Positions 21,521 through 33,240 of a stretch of DNA of 64,000 nucleotides are shown here, in pieces; the stretch's first letter is position 1; every line of letters begins with the position of its first letter. Position numbers and translations under genes: made by a program. Source of the DNA: Eublepharis macularius. Taxonomy: Eukaryota > Chordata > Lepidosauria > Squamata > Eublepharidae. The stretch spans positions 16,109,676-16,173,675 of the forward strand of contig NC_072792.1 in the NCBI RefSeq assembly GCF_028583425.1, read 5' to 3'. The notes beneath the pieces are model-generated. The model had not been told where the DNA came from, searched no databases, and saw nothing but the letters and a program-made list of their open reading frames with translations.

Positions 21521-23149
21521 TAGGTCCTCTCAGCCCCTAAAGTCCACCCCTTACAGCCCCACACAAACCCAATTCCCCCCCAGCTGCCACACACAGACCC
21601 AAATCCCCACATTAGCCCCTCACAGACCCAAATCCACCCCCACCTGCCCTACACCCATAACCCCAGGAACAGGCTGGCAAAGGCCAGCCCTCTCCCTTTG
21701 TTCCCTATGCTGGGAACTTCTAAACTCTCTTTCCCTGGGCAATTCTGCACAGCCCAGGGGTGCCACAATGGTGGGCACACTTCTGAGTGCCAGCTGGTCC
21801 CTGTGAAAGAGCACCTGAACCACAGACACCCTCCCTCAAATTCCCCCACCACCTACAGAGATGGCTGGCCAGCCAGCCCCATTGTTCCCTATGATGGGAA
21901 CCAACTGCACAACAAAGAATAAAACAAGAACAACACAAAATAAAGTTTTAAAAAAATTATATTCTCCCTTCCAAAGTACAAGTAGGCAAAGCATTATGAC
22001 ACATTACACCAGCAGTCCCCCACACAGAAAAATTAAAACAAAACTCACTTAACATCAGAGAATCACAAATCATGATTCCTGTCAAAAACACTTTATTTCT
22101 TGAACAGCTTTAGGTTACACAGCAGGGGGGAACACCAAAGGGCATGGCAGCACTATCTTACACAAAAATAACACAACTCGCTTCACATTAAAGAATCACC
22201 CCAAAAAATTGCTGTCAAAAGCACTTTATTTCTGTAACTGCTTTAGGAAGGCACCACAGAGCAGGAAAGCAGTGTACTACACAAAAATAACACAACTCAC
22301 TTCACATCAGAGAATCACACAAACACAATTGCTGTCAAAAACGGTGAAGTGGGTTGTATTATTTTTTGCAGTACATTGCTATCATGCCCTGTTGTGCCCT
22401 CCTACTGTGTAACCTAAAGCTGTTCAAGAAATAAAGTTTTTTTGCCAGGAATTGTGTTTTTGTGATTCTCTGATGTTAAGTGAGTTGTGTTATTTTTGTG
22501 TAAGATAGTGCTGCCATGCCCTTTGGTGTTCCCCCCTGCTGTGTAACCTAAAGCTGTTCAAGAAATAAAGTGTTTTTAACAGGAATTGTGCTTTGTGATT
22601 CTCTGATGTGAAGTGAGTTTTGTTTTAATTTTTCTGTGTGGGGGACTGCTGGTGTAATGTGTCATAATGCTTTGCCTACTTGTACTTTGGAAGGGAGAAT
22701 ATAATTTTTTTAAAACTTTATTTTGTGTTGTTCTTGTTTTATTCTTTGTTGTGCAGTTGGTTCCCATCATAGGGAACAATGGGGCTGGCTGGCCAGCCAT
22801 CTCTGTAGGTGGTGGGGGAATTTGAGGGAGGGTGTCTGTGGTTCAGGTGCTCTTTCACAGGGACCAGCTGGCACTCAGAAGTGTGCCCACCATTGTGGCA
22901 CCCCTGGGCTGTGCAGAATTGCCTAGGGAAAGAGAGTTTAGAAGTTCCCAGCATAGGGAACAAAGGGAGAGGGCTGGCCTTTGCCAGCCTGTTCCTGGGG
23001 TTATGGGTGTGGGGCAGGTGGGGGTGGATTTGGGTCTGTGAGGGGCTAATGTGGGGATTTGGGTCTGTGTGTGGCAGCTGGGGGGGAATTGGGTTTGTGT
23101 GGGGCTGTAAGGGGTGGACTTTAGGGGCTGAGAGGACCTACTTGGGGAG

Positions 23150-23625
23150 GCCATGAAATGGCCCCCCCAAGTGGGAGCAGTCTGAGCCTTGGTGGGGGGT
23201 GGGAGGAAGGGTGGGAGAAGGGCCCCAGAGGGCTGGGGGGCATTTTGCATGCAAAATGCCACCCCTGGCAACACAAGCCTCCCCCAGCTGTCAGTGGTAG
23301 AGATGAGAGCAGAGCACCTACTTGGGGAGGCCATGAAATGCCCCCCCAAGTGGGAGCAGGCTGAGCCTTGGTGGGGGGTGGGAGGAGGGGTGGGAGAAGG
23401 GCCCCAGAGCATTGGGGGGCATTTTGCATGCAAAATGCCACCCCTGGCAACACAAGCCTCCCCCAGCTGTCAGTGGTAGAGATTAGAGCACCTACTTGGG
23501 GAGGCCATGAAATGGCCCCCCCAAGTGGGAGCAGGCTGAGCCTTGGTGGGGGGTGGGAGGAGGGGTGGGAGAAGGGCCCCTGAGGGTAGGGGGGCATTTT
23601 GCATGCAAAATGCCACCCCTGGCAA
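23150..23625. repeat. Internal tandem repeat, right arm (mirror of left)
   Basis: Three reverse-complement units matching the left-arm array. Small differences from the left arm exist, for example 'GAGCATTGGGGGGC' near 23406 in place of 'GAGGGTTGGGGGGC'. Confidence 0.9.
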
Positions 23626-24074
23626 AGGAAGCCTGCCTCTTCATTTTTTCCCCATAGGAAATAATGAAGAAAGATCAGCAGCAGCATGCTAACAATATGC
23701 TGCTCCTTCGCTTTCTTATGGGAGGATGGGGGGACCTGCTTTGGGGGGCCATAACATGGTCCCCCAAAGTCCAATCTGTCTGAAACTTGGGTGGTTGTTA
23801 GAGAAGGGTTAGAGGAAGGTCCCCACCAATTTTGGGCTTATTCGGTGGGAAAATGCCTCCTCCAGACGTCCTGGAAGACGGAGGCATTTTCCCATAGAAA
23901 AGCCGAAAGAAAGCCGAAAGAATCCCGAAACGTTTCGGCTTTTTTCTTTCGGCTACCCAAAACGTTTCGGCATTCCCCGAAACGTTTCGGCATTCCCCGA
24001 AAGAAGCCGAAACACTTTTGTTTCGGCATTCTTTCGGCATTCTGAATGCCGAAACGCACATCCCTAATAGCAAC

Positions 24075-24611
24075 TACTTTGAACCTGACTTTTGGTAAAA
24101 TTCAGTACAAACACTCCGATGACTGATACTAGCAAGAAAGATCTTCAGCACCAACAGAGTTAAACGCAGGAACTGCCAAAGAGATCACACAGATGTTTCT
24201 ATGTATTCAGTCTGCTCTCAGAGGTGGAACAGGCACAATAGGTTTGTCACATTGGAGAATATGAGACTTGAGCAATAGTCTTTTTGTCTCCTCTCCCCAC
24301 TACAGAGGTAATAATATTGAGTGACCTTACAGGAATGACGTAAAGATACCTGAGTAATTTGAACATTCACAGTTATTTTGATATGATTCATAATTATAAC
24401 AATGACCACTCAGCTTTTATTTGTACAAGCAGTTTGAGGTTTAGAATAAGCAGGGAACTTTTTAATGACCAATTTTAGGTGGAGAGGTTTTCTTATCTCT
24501 CTCTCTTTTTTAAAAAAGTTGCTTTGTGCATTGAACACACAGCAACAGATCTAATCATTTGTTAGCTAAAAATATAAAGCTGTCTGCCTTCAGCATTAAG
24601 AGTTCATTGCA
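24075..24611. other. No recognised feature
   Basis: Unique-looking sequence between the giant element and the next repeat. Confidence 0.45.
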
Positions 24612-24832
24612 TGGCTGTTCTAATAAAAAGGGAGTCTAGTGGCACCTTAGAGACTAACACAATGTATTCCAGCACAAACTTCTTTGAGACAGATCTCACT
24701 TTATCAGATGCATAAGTGCATACATTGGATGAAATGCTCCTTTACTCATGAAAGCTCGTAACGGAATAAATTTTTTCAGTCTATAAGATGCCACTGGACT
24801 CATGTTTTATAACATGGCTACCCCTCTGGAAT
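24612..24832. mobile_element. Penelope-like repeat, family B, inverted pair (degenerate)
   Basis: The left arm has 'AGTGGCACCTTAGAGACTAA' and the right arm 'CAGTCTATAAGATGCCACTG', inverted relative to each other around 'TTATCAGATGCATAAGTGCA'. More diverged than the 15786 copy. Confidence 0.5.
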
Positions 24833-25259
24833 TATCACCTATTAAAATGATTTCATTGCTTGGGACTTGTTAAGTGATGGGTGCTACATAATGCTGGAGT
24901 GCATACATTTCTGCTAAGCCAAAACAAGCATCTGTTCTGGACTGCAGAAGTAGGGAGATATTTGGCCAACTTGCCATGTGGCAGCCTTACAGAATTCCAT
25001 AATAGACCTATTACTAGAGAAAGCTGAACAGGCAAGCAAACCGGATGGCCTGATCCTAAAACTTATGGTGCCAGTAAATTAGTAGCATACCAAAGCACTC
25101 TGCCAGCACAATCTTGCATCCTGTGATATTGTATCAAAATTGCAGGCACACTACAACGGGGGCAAACACTTTAGAATCAGCATGTGTTTAGATAGTGAAC
25201 GAGATGTGATGTTCCTAATCTACAAAATACTATTCTTTAGGATGTTAGGCTGTTACAAT
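24833..25259. other. No recognised feature
   Basis: Unique-looking sequence. Confidence 0.45.
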
Positions 25260-25663
25260 TAAAGATGGTCATGAACCGGAAAAAAACTGAACCATGTGGT
25301 TTGTGGTTCGCCAAATTTCACAAACCACGAACTTTCATGAACCTGCCTCTGGTTCATGAACTGGTTTGTTTAGTTCGTGAAAATGTCACATCCAGGTCAG
25401 AAAATCATCACTTCCGGGTCAGCAGAAGACCACTTTCAGGCCAGCAGAAGTTCACTTCTGGGTCAGCAGAAGGTCTGTGGGAAGTCCATCCCCTGTTGCC
25501 TAGGAAACTGATTGATTGGCACCAGGCAGTCTGCAGTGACAAACCAAAAAAATGAACCAAACGAACCAGCCTAAAAGTTTGTGGTGGTTCTTCAGAAATG
25601 GGATCTGATGAACTGTGGGAACCGGCCTGGTTCGTGCTTAATTTTGATTCGTGCCCCTCTCTA
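25260..25663. mobile_element. hAT MITE, GAACC family
   Basis: TAAAGATGGTCATGAACCGG left end. TSD GTTACAAT / GTCACAAT (7 of 8). Contains several 'CTTCTGGGTCAGCAGAAG'-like internal repeats. Confidence 0.88.
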
Positions 25664-25671
25664 GTCACAAT

Positions 25672-26195
25672 ACTATACTAGAGTTTGGTAGAACTTCTAA
25701 AGGTCACATTCTGCAGAATCAGTCAGAATGAGCCTTCTTGGCAAATATCACACACCCTAACTGTCCATGGATCACCCTGATTTTCTGATCCCTTGTCATT
25801 TTGCCTTTTGGGGAGATTCTGAGCACCTCTTTTTGAAACACTTGTTTTTCAAGGATGGAACAACCTCCCTGAAGTTTTAGAGCTTTGGGGACAAGATGGA
25901 GCTTGGCTGTACTGCCTGTTGTTCTTTTAAATAAGGAAAATGACTTGGATAGATTTACTAACACACCATGCAAGGCAGGCTGCTTGCAAATGAACCTGAT
26001 ATCCAGCAGTTGGAGACAATCTTTCAACAGTCTGTCAAGCAAGGATCTTTGAAGTGAGAATAGAGACGTTACAGGTGCCCAAGAATGTTCTTGTTTTCCT
26101 CCATGGAATGTTAGACTGTATTCTCTGGTCTGTAAATTGTAGCCACCTTCAGAGAAAAGAGTGAAAAGCCAGTCAACAGCCCAATGGATATAACA
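25672..26195. other. Unrecognised sequence with a 161-codon open frame
   Basis: The frame on the complement of 25719-26204 runs into the next MITE and has no motif I know. I treat it as chance unless homology shows otherwise. Confidence 0.35.
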
Positions 26196-26285
26196 ACAGT
26201 GCAATCCTATGCAGAGTTACTCCAGTTTAAGCCCATTGAAGTCAATGACCTTAGACTGGAGAAACTCTCCATAGAGTTGCACTGT
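26196..26285. mobile_element. Palindromic MITE, ACAGTGCAATCCTA family
   Basis: 90 bp, nearly self-complementary: ACAGTGCAATCC pairs with GGATTGCACTGT-like right end and 'CCCATTGAAGTCAATG' sits at the centre. Confidence 0.75.
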
Positions 26286-26427
26286 AAGTGAACAGATTCC
26301 TTGTTGGAATGCAGCCATATTACATGACCTTAGCAAAATAAAAACTAGCACCCCCAAAGTAGAGGAAATTTTTAATGAGGAATAAAAGCTTAATGAATGC
26401 TAAACCAGCAGGGATAGTTAAGTGAAT

Positions 26428-26590
26428 AGTTGTGTTGGTCTAGAACAGCAGAATATTTGTCCGGTGTCACCTTAGAGACCAACAACATTTTCAGAGTGTA
26501 AGTTTTCGAGAGTCAGAACTCCCTTCTTCAGACACCTGAAGAAGGGATCTTGAAGAAGGGAACTCTGACTCTCAGAAGTTTATAAACTCT
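26428..26590. mobile_element. Penelope-like repeat, family B, inverted pair
   Basis: A left minus-strand arm with 'GTCACCTTAGAGACCAACAA' meets a right arm reading 'CTGAAGAAGGGATCTTGAAG' and 'TCTGACTCTCAGAAG'. The hairpin core is duplicated at the junction. Confidence 0.5.
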
Positions 26591-26691
26591 CTAAAGTTTA
26601 TAAACCAAAAAGCTGACAGAAGAGAAAGAAGCATTACAAAGGCAGAAGAATGCCAATCTTTGGTACCCACTGATACATAAACGTGTTGTCC

Positions 26692-26762
26692 TAATAAGAA
26701 GAGCCCTGCTGGATTAAACCAATCTTCCATTTAGTCTTTCTAGTCCAGCATTACAACAAAAA
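26692..26762 (-). mobile_element. CR1 LINE 3' fragment
   Basis: Minus-strand version of the CR1-like 'TAAGAAGAGCCCTGCTGGAT' ending. Very short. Confidence 0.5.
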
Positions 26763-26872
26763 ACACCATACTATCAAAAGTAGTTCTCTTGTGATCCCTC
26801 ACTACAACTGTACCTCAACATAGAGCAAGTCAGATGCCTGTAAACATCTCAATAACTTGCATTACTTACCAG

Positions 26873-27322
26873 TAGAGATGGGCATGAACCGAAATATGAA
26901 CCAAAATTAAGCATGAACCATGTTGGTTCATGGTTCGCGAACTGTGGTTCGTTAGATCCCATTTCTGATGAACCACCACAGACTTTTAGGTTGGTTCATT
27001 TGGTTCATTTTTTGGTTCATCACTGCAGACAGCCTGGTGCCAATCAATCAGTTTCCTAGGCAATGGGGGATGGACTTCCTTCAGACCTTCTGCTGACCCG
27101 GAAGTGACCTTCTGCTGGCCTGGGACAGAACTTCTGCTGATCTGGAAGTGACCTTCTGCTGACCTAGAAGTGACGATTTTCTGACCTGGATGTGACACTT
27201 TCACAAACCAGACAAACCGGTAAGCGAACCAGGGGCAGGCTCGTGAAAGTTCGTGGTTCATGAAATTTGACAAACCACGGACCACATTGTTCGGGGTTTT
27301 TTTTGGTTCGTGCCCATCTCTA
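26873..27322. mobile_element. hAT MITE, GAACC family
   Basis: TAGAGATGGGCATGAACC ends. TSD CTTACCAG / CTCATCAG (6 of 8). 450 bp, one of the longest short-form copies. Confidence 0.88.
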
Positions 27323-28142
27323 CTCATCAGGTCTCTAGAGAGGTGGCATACACATTTTCTAAATAATTAACCAAATCAAGGCACAATTGAGAATTGCCGT
27401 TTTCAAAAACCAAAAGCCACAAAAAGGACATCTCACATGGGGCAGGGGAGTATGGCCTGCTCTTTTTTGGATGGCAAGGATCAAATATATTGGACAAATT
27501 ATGCCTAGGTCGTTTGCCAATTTGCCCAACACACATTGTATAATTTGTGTAGTGCTAGGCATAAATTGTCTTGAGTCCTGTCTCCAGCATTTGAGCGATG
27601 TTACTGTGGGATGAAATAGCTCAAATAGGAATAAGATTCCAGCACTAAATAGACAGGATTTCACACTCTTTGCACTTCATGAAACCATTGTGAAATATAT
27701 TTAAAAATCCACATTATTTAGAGTTATTTCTGAGAGTGCTGTAGTGTCCGAAATTTACCAAACAGCCCATTGTTCTCTTAAGCTGCTAATACCTTTCTAT
27801 TCTTACATTTGTTCTATTACTGTCTGTCTGTCTGTCTATCTGTTGGTCGGTTGGTCGATCGGTCGGATATTTCTTAAATTTATTAAGTTTTGCAGATTTC
27901 TAAAAACTTTTATGGATTTTTTTGGGTGCTAGTTTTGTGTTCTTTTCAACGGATTCTTTTTGTTTTTGTATTGATAATTTTTGATACTTTATGGTATTGT
28001 TTTTACTGGTAAGCCACTTTACAGGATTCTGGAGGGGCAGCCTCTACATTCTCTAAAAGAATGAATAAATGGGGTGATTGAAATTTCTTCATTTATGCTT
28101 AAAATAGCACTTTGGATCACAAGCATCAGGTTTATAGATCAT
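27323..28142. other. Unrecognised sequence with (CTGT)n/(GGTC)n
   Basis: A tetranucleotide run changes from CTGT to GGTC units at about 27821-27866. Sequence from 27990 to 28072 may be a LINE tail ('GGTAAGCCACTTTACAGG'). Confidence 0.4.
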
Positions 28143-28312
28143 GGGCTGGATCCAACCTGCTTTTCCCATGGTGAACAACAGAGGATAAGGTCCCCTTTGA
28201 CCAGCAGAAGATTATACAGGGAATCATGCTACCTAAAAGGATATAATGAATGGGGATGAAGTAAGGAGAGGAATAAGGCAAGTTTGAATAAAAAGCTGGT
28301 TGGATCCAAGCC
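28143..28312. mobile_element. Possible MITE, GGGCTGGATCCAACC ends
   Basis: GGGCTGGATCCAACCTGC at the left is complementary to the right end near 28312. No TSD is clear. The adjacent hairpin 'GGAAGTTTTCTGA' / 'TCAGAAAACTTCC' at about 28317-28353 is separate. Confidence 0.4.
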
Positions 28313-28355
28313 CAAGGAAGTTTTCTGAAAATATCTTTACTCAGAAAACTTCCCT

Positions 28356-29123
28356 AGCCACCACCACCAAATATAATACATGGGAAATTGGATGAGGTGA
28401 GGGGAGCAAGAAAAGAATATATCACTTAAAGAAAAATGTTTATGCCAAGACAGAAAAATAGTAAAAGAGTGTGGGCGTATAATAGACTGTATATATCTCT
28501 AGACCAACTTCATAACTATATGTTTTACCTTTCCGCAAATGCTGTGGACTCTGTTTTTTTTATTAAAGTTTTTGTAAAAGAAAGAATAACAAATAACAGA
28601 GAAATAAAACAAAGAGAAAAATTATATAAACTAAACTAAAAAGAGGCTTCCAATTTTCTTTTCCACAAATATAATTACAAATTTTTCTCTTACGCTTATG
28701 TTTACGAAAAAAGCTCTAATTTTTCTATTGTCTAAATTGCTTATTCATCAAACCTACAAACCATCAAATCATTACTATCGGTTTCATGCAAAAAGTTTAT
28801 AAAGGTTTCCAATCAGCAATAAACAAACTTATTGTCTTTTCTCTAATCAGAGAAGTAAGTTCAGCCATCACTGTGAGTTCGAGGACATTCACTAACCATT
28901 CCTCTATTGCAGGCAATATTGGACTCTTCCATCTTTGGGCATATAATTATCTCACTGCTGTTGTCACATATATAAACAAAGTCCTACGACTTCTTTCCAG
29001 CTGAGTGTACATTAGTTTCAAAAGAAAAGACTGGTTTCAATTGTATATCAATCTTTTAAAATCTTTAAAAGTGTATATCAGTCTTTGAAATCTTCTGTGG
29101 ACTCTGAACAACTGCAAACACAT
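28356..29123. other. No recognised feature
   Basis: AT-rich; short open frames only. Confidence 0.45.
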
Positions 29124-30031
29124 GGCCATTTCCACATGCCCTTAAAGGGACAGCACTCTAATGGAATGCTGGTGATGTCTTCGTTGGCGAAACAGGTGAG
29201 GGCAGTTTGGCTTCTGGGTTTTTTTGGCGCCTTTTCTGGGACTCCGGAAACTGTAAGCCAAGCTACAAGTGACTTTTTTTCACGTAGACAACAATGGACC
29301 GTTTTTGCAAGTTATCCTGGGAACTGAAGTCCCAGTATCCTTCCCCTCTCTGTTAGAATCGCTGCCTGAAGAGTCAGAGAAAGCTGGCTGCAGCAGCAGC
29401 TTTTGCAAATCATTCCTCCAGTCACAAGCCTGCTCTCACCGATCATTTGGGGGGCGGACAGCTGCTACTTTCTCCCTGGGTGTCCTGCTCTGGGGGAGCT
29501 GCTCTGGAGAAAGCTGCCCTTCCTTTTCTCCTGAGCTTTTGGAGAAAAACTGGAATGAGGGCATGTTAGAACAGCAGCAGATTCTTCCGCTGTCACTGCG
29601 GCTGGAGCTTTACCAACACGGCAGCTTTCTCCAGAGCAGCCCCCTGGGAGCAGGACGCCCAGGGAGAAAGTAGCAGCTACCTGCCCCCAAATGATCGTTG
29701 AGAGCAGGCTTGTGGCTGGAGGAACAATTTTCAAAAGCTGCTACTGCCGCCAACTTTCTCTGGCTCTTCAGGCAGCGATTCTAACAGAGAGGGGAAAGAC
29801 ACTGGGACTTCAGTTCCCAGAAAAACTTGTGGAAACGATCAAGTGTTGTCCACATGAAAAAAGTCACTTGTAGCTTGGCTCTGTGTTCTCAAAAAAGGTG
29901 CCCCCAAAAAGAAAAACCTGGAAGCCAGACAGCCCACAATTGCTTTGTAAATGGAGGCATCTAGATTCATGAGGAAAAGCCACCAGTGTTCAATGAGTGG
30001 GCCATCCATTTATGGGTGTGTGGAAACAGCC
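29124..30031. mobile_element. Foldback MITE, GGCCATTTCCACAT family, host of a second foldback
   Basis: The outer stem pairs 29124-29250 with 29885-30031 (GGCCATTTCCACATGCC with the complement at the right), flanked by CAT on both sides. Matching features in both arms are the 'GGATGGCCCACTC'-like and 'GGCGCC/GGTGCC' blocks. Its centre is occupied by the 627-bp foldback 29255-29881. The unbroken relative is 58641-58895. Confidence 0.8.
29255..29881. mobile_element. 627-bp foldback, AGCCAAGCTACAAGTGA termini
   Basis: Left AGCCAAGCTACAAGTGACTT and right complementary end, flanked by TGT on both sides. The arms are imperfectly complementary over about 270 bp each. The ends match those of the 202-bp foldbacks at 31841 and 48866 and nearly match the 118-bp family, pointing to one mobilising enzyme. 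Confidence 0.82.
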
Positions 30032-30034
30032 CAT

Positions 30035-31510
30035 GTTAAGAACATAAGAATGTGAGGTTCATGGCTTAAGCCGTGGACCAGTTTGCCTCAGCCCACATGA
30101 TTAAATGTGGCACAAGGCCTGGTTATTGGGGCTGAGGAGACTCAGAGAAACAGTAGGAGACAGCAGGAAATGTTTCTAGCTGTCCCCTTCCTTCTGCAGG
30201 CATTTATTAGAGACTGACAACCTTCCCTCCTGGAGTACATCACGGTACTACTGTTCACCAATCAGGGCCGAGCAAGAACTTGGGGGATTTTCACCAAATT
30301 TGGACCTGTTTTTCACCTGCTCCGTTGTGTCTTGGGTGGCAGGAGTTAAATAGACCTGGTCAGGTCATCGGTTAGGCCACAACTAATTTGGCAGGAATAG
30401 GACGGGTTACTCAGGATAAGTAGTGTTATTTGGCAAACACCTGGAGGCATCTTGGTGATTGAGTAAGTGTCTGGAACAGGTCATCACATGCCGTGCAGCT
30501 GGATGCACTGTGAAAGAATGTCCTGAGTGCTTAATATCGTCTCTCAAACCTGGTAGGTGACTTGCGGTCCATCAAGGGAGGCAGATAAAGCTGGACACCT
30601 CTTGGCATAGCAGTGACGTGCTGGCTATAATAAACAAGGGCGGGCAAAGTGCCAGCCAAGCTTGGAGACAGGGTGGACTTGCCAGGCAGGCACCCAGGGG
30701 GGAGGCCTAGAGCTACCCACTCTCAAATTGTCAGCTTTTAAATCTAGACAAAGATCAGCAGTTTAAAGTTAAATGATTCAATAAACACAAGCTTGTTGAA
30801 CCCACACATACTTCTCTATGTAATTATTGCCTTGTCTCATACTTAGGTAACTAAGTACCTTCCTCCATGATTTTTTCCAATCTCCTTTTAAAGCCATCAA
30901 TGCCTGTGGCCGTCACATGCCAGTATTTGACACAAAACCAAGCTATTGATAAGGCACCCATATAAAATGCAGTGTTTAGTATATTCCAGCCATGTTAACT
31001 TGAACAACTGCTAAAAGAGCAAAGTTCAGCAGTCTGATATTTAGTATTTAAGAGGAAAGGGGTGTGTGTGTAACTCTGAAAAACAATTTAAATCCAGCAT
31101 TTATTTCCCTTTGCAATAATATATATTTTTTAAAGATACAGATGTGAATATTCTGCAAAAATATACTTATAACGTGTATAGATTATTCATTAGGGAACAC
31201 ATCTTCCTTATGCGGATTGAATAACAAAAAAAAAATCAGCGATCTGAAATGTTAAGCATTCAAGATTTGACTTAGTTTCTCACACCCTTAAGCTTTAGCA
31301 CTCTGTAATATGAATGGCACTAATTATTTGAATGTTGCTATTCATTTTTTCTTTTTTAAAAATCTAGACTTTGTTGAGTATAAAAAGTAATTAATGTGAG
31401 AACTGCTCATTTGATGTCAAGATTGTGTTAATCAGTGAGCTACTTTGGGCTGAACTTGGATGTGTTTATAAAGAAGAACTTTCAATGGAACAAAAACATA
31501 GGATTGGAGC
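30035..31510. other. No recognised gene or repeat
   Basis: The first ~800 bp are GC-moderate, the rest AT-rich. The stretch around 31150-31450 is free of recognisable repeats and could be examined for conserved non-coding elements. Confidence 0.4.
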
Positions 31511-31716
31511 TAGGGTTGCCAATCTCCAGGTGGGAACTGGAGTTCTCTGGGAATTACAACTGATTTCCAGATTACAGTAATCCATTCCTGTGGAGAAAAA
31601 TGACAGCTCTGGAGTATGGACTTTATGACATCATATTCCCACTGAGGCACCTCTCCCTGAAATTCTGCCCCCCTTCAAATCTCTAGGAATTTCCCAAACC
31701 TGAGCTGGCAACCATA
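31511..31716. mobile_element. hAT-like MITE, TAGGGTTGCCAA family
   Basis: Starts TAGGGTTGCCAATCTCCAGG and ends GGCAACCATA. 8-bp flanks ATTGGAGC / TTTGGAAC (6 of 8). Relatives at 32467, 36722, 44631 and 49262. Confidence 0.75.
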
Positions 31717-31840
31717 TTTGGAACCCAAAATGTTTTTTGCCAGGGTTAACAGCACTAATACCGGTGAAAAAGCACTTCTGCTTGCAGAGATGGGGGTGAT
31801 TTTCCAACCCCCCCTTTTGACTGCATACTCCGAACTCTCA

Positions 31841-32042
31841 GAGCCAAACTACAAGTGACGTCTTACACAGGTTGGACACTAGTCGGCTTCCCTCAAGTTT
31901 TGATGGGAAATGTAGGCGCCCTGGTTTTACAGCTTGGCTCTCCATTACAGCTGCAAGACCAGGATGCCTACATTTCCCATCAAAACTTGAGGGAAGCCGA
32001 CTAGTGTCCAACCTGTGTAAGACGTCACTTGTAGTTTGGCTC
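31841..32042. mobile_element. 202-bp palindromic MITE, GAGCCAAACTACAAGTGA
   Basis: The two arms are nearly perfect complements, including 'GGTTGGACACTAGTCGGCTT'. The same 202-bp length is found at 48866-49067. Flanks TCA / TTA. Confidence 0.85.
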
Positions 32043-32466
32043 TTAGAATGACCCGGTTGCAGAATTTTGGGGGACTCTATAGACCTCGACAGGATGGGAC
32101 GTCAAGCACATTTCTTCCATTCTCTCCATGATACACGAGCTCTGACTCAGAAAAGATAGCACAACAGTTAAAACACTGCAAAGGATTCAGGTTTAAAAAT
32201 CTGGGGAAAACATACAACTGCAAGTCAATGTAGAATTTGTTTTGCTATTGAAGGCAAGGGTAAACTAGCCCTCAGGAGTTCTAGCATCCCACCACTACCT
32301 TTCCAGGTAACCAAAACACATGCCTGGAAATGTTTTGTTCCTTTGAATTTTCATGAAGCAGAATTCGCTGTGGAAACAGTCAAGCAGGAGCGGGAGAGGC
32401 ATCTCTGTGGGACCTTAAACTAGGAGACAGAACTGCTATAAACTTGAAGAGCAAGGGCTGTGTCCA

Positions 32467-32670
32467 CAGGGTTGCCAACTCCAGGTCAGGAAATCTCTGG
32501 ACATTTCAGTGGTGGATCTTGTGGACGGGAGGGTTTGGAGAGGGAAGTGGTATTATAATAGAGTCTACCCTACAAAGCAGCCATTTGCTCAAAGTGAAAT
32601 GATCTTTGTTGTGTGGAGATCAGTTGTAATTCTGGGAGATCTCCAGGTGCCACCTGATGGTTGTCAACCC
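32467..32670. mobile_element. hAT-like MITE, AGGGTTGCCAAC family
   Basis: CAGGGTTGCCAACTCCAGG start and 'GGTTGTCAACCC' end. TSD not evident. Diverged copy. Confidence 0.6.
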
Positions 32671-32812
32671 ACGTGGGATGAAGGCAGTGTATAAAGCTGC
32701 TTGACTGCATATTTTCTCAAAAGCCAGTATTTTTAAAAAGGTACAAAGCTGAAAAGAATGTAATTTCAGTTAAAGAACAGTTTTATTTTCTGTTGTTCAT
32801 GCTATTAGCCTC

Positions 32813-32988
32813 TTGTAGCTAGTTGGATGACCTTGGGTCAGTCTCCACTCTCTCAGAGCTCTCTCAGCCCCACCCACCTCACAAGGTGATTCTCGTGAGG
32901 ATAATAATAATGTGCTTTGTAAACCACTCTGAGTAGTTGTCCTGAAGCACGGTATATAAATCAAATGTCATTATTATCATTCGTCACG
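32813..32988 (+). mobile_element. Sauria-type SINE, 5'-truncated
   Basis: Body from 'GGATGACCTTGGGTCAGTC' to 'CGGTATATAAATCAAATG' and a TTATTATC tail. The tRNA head is missing. Confidence 0.8.
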
Positions 32989-33089
32989 ATTTGATTAGCC
33001 AGTATCTTGCCAGTGCCTCGTAGGAAAGCATCATCAAGAAGAAATCCTAACATGCTAGTTTCCTAAGGGTAGAGATCTGTCCATCTACA

Positions 33090-33240
33090 TATAAGAACAT
33101 AAGAGAAGCCATGTTGGATCAGGCCAATGGCCCATCCAGTCCAACACTCTGTGTCACACAGTGGCCAAAAACCAGGTGTCCTCAGGAGGTCTGCCAGTGG
33201 GGAAGGGACACTAGAAGTTCTAGAAGTTCTACACACAAGA
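33090..33240 (-). mobile_element. CR1 LINE 3' end
   Basis: Minus strand; plus-strand reading 'ATAAGAACATAAGAGAAGCC' then 'CCATCCAGTCCAACACTCTG', typical CR1 end. Confidence 0.8.

Larger units (their letters stand above)
20605..24066. mobile_element. Giant foldback hAT-like element, 3,462 bp
   Basis: Ends TAGGGGTGTGC and the complement of TAGGGATGTGC, flanked by the perfect 8-bp TSD ATAGCAAC (20597-20604, 24067-24074). The left half from about 20768 to 22317 is nearly the exact reverse complement of about 22354 to 23894, with a loop of roughly 36 nt at the centre. The outermost ~170 bp on each side carry different TTTCGG/CCGAAA repeats. No transposase is visible. The 300-, 217- and 192-codon open frames in the arms mirror each other and are low-complexity translations of repeats, not genes. 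Confidence 0.92.

Noticed and set aside
20904..21806. 300-codon proline-rich open frame
   Set aside because: It lies wholly in one arm of the giant hairpin; mirror frames occur in the other arm and the translation is a repeat of the 175-180-bp unit. No domain is visible.
23121..23774. 217-codon open frame on the minus strand
   Set aside because: Mirror image of the left-arm frame in the same foldback element.
25719..26204. 161-codon frame on the minus strand
   Set aside because: No recognisable motif; it begins inside a palindromic MITE and has no splice context.
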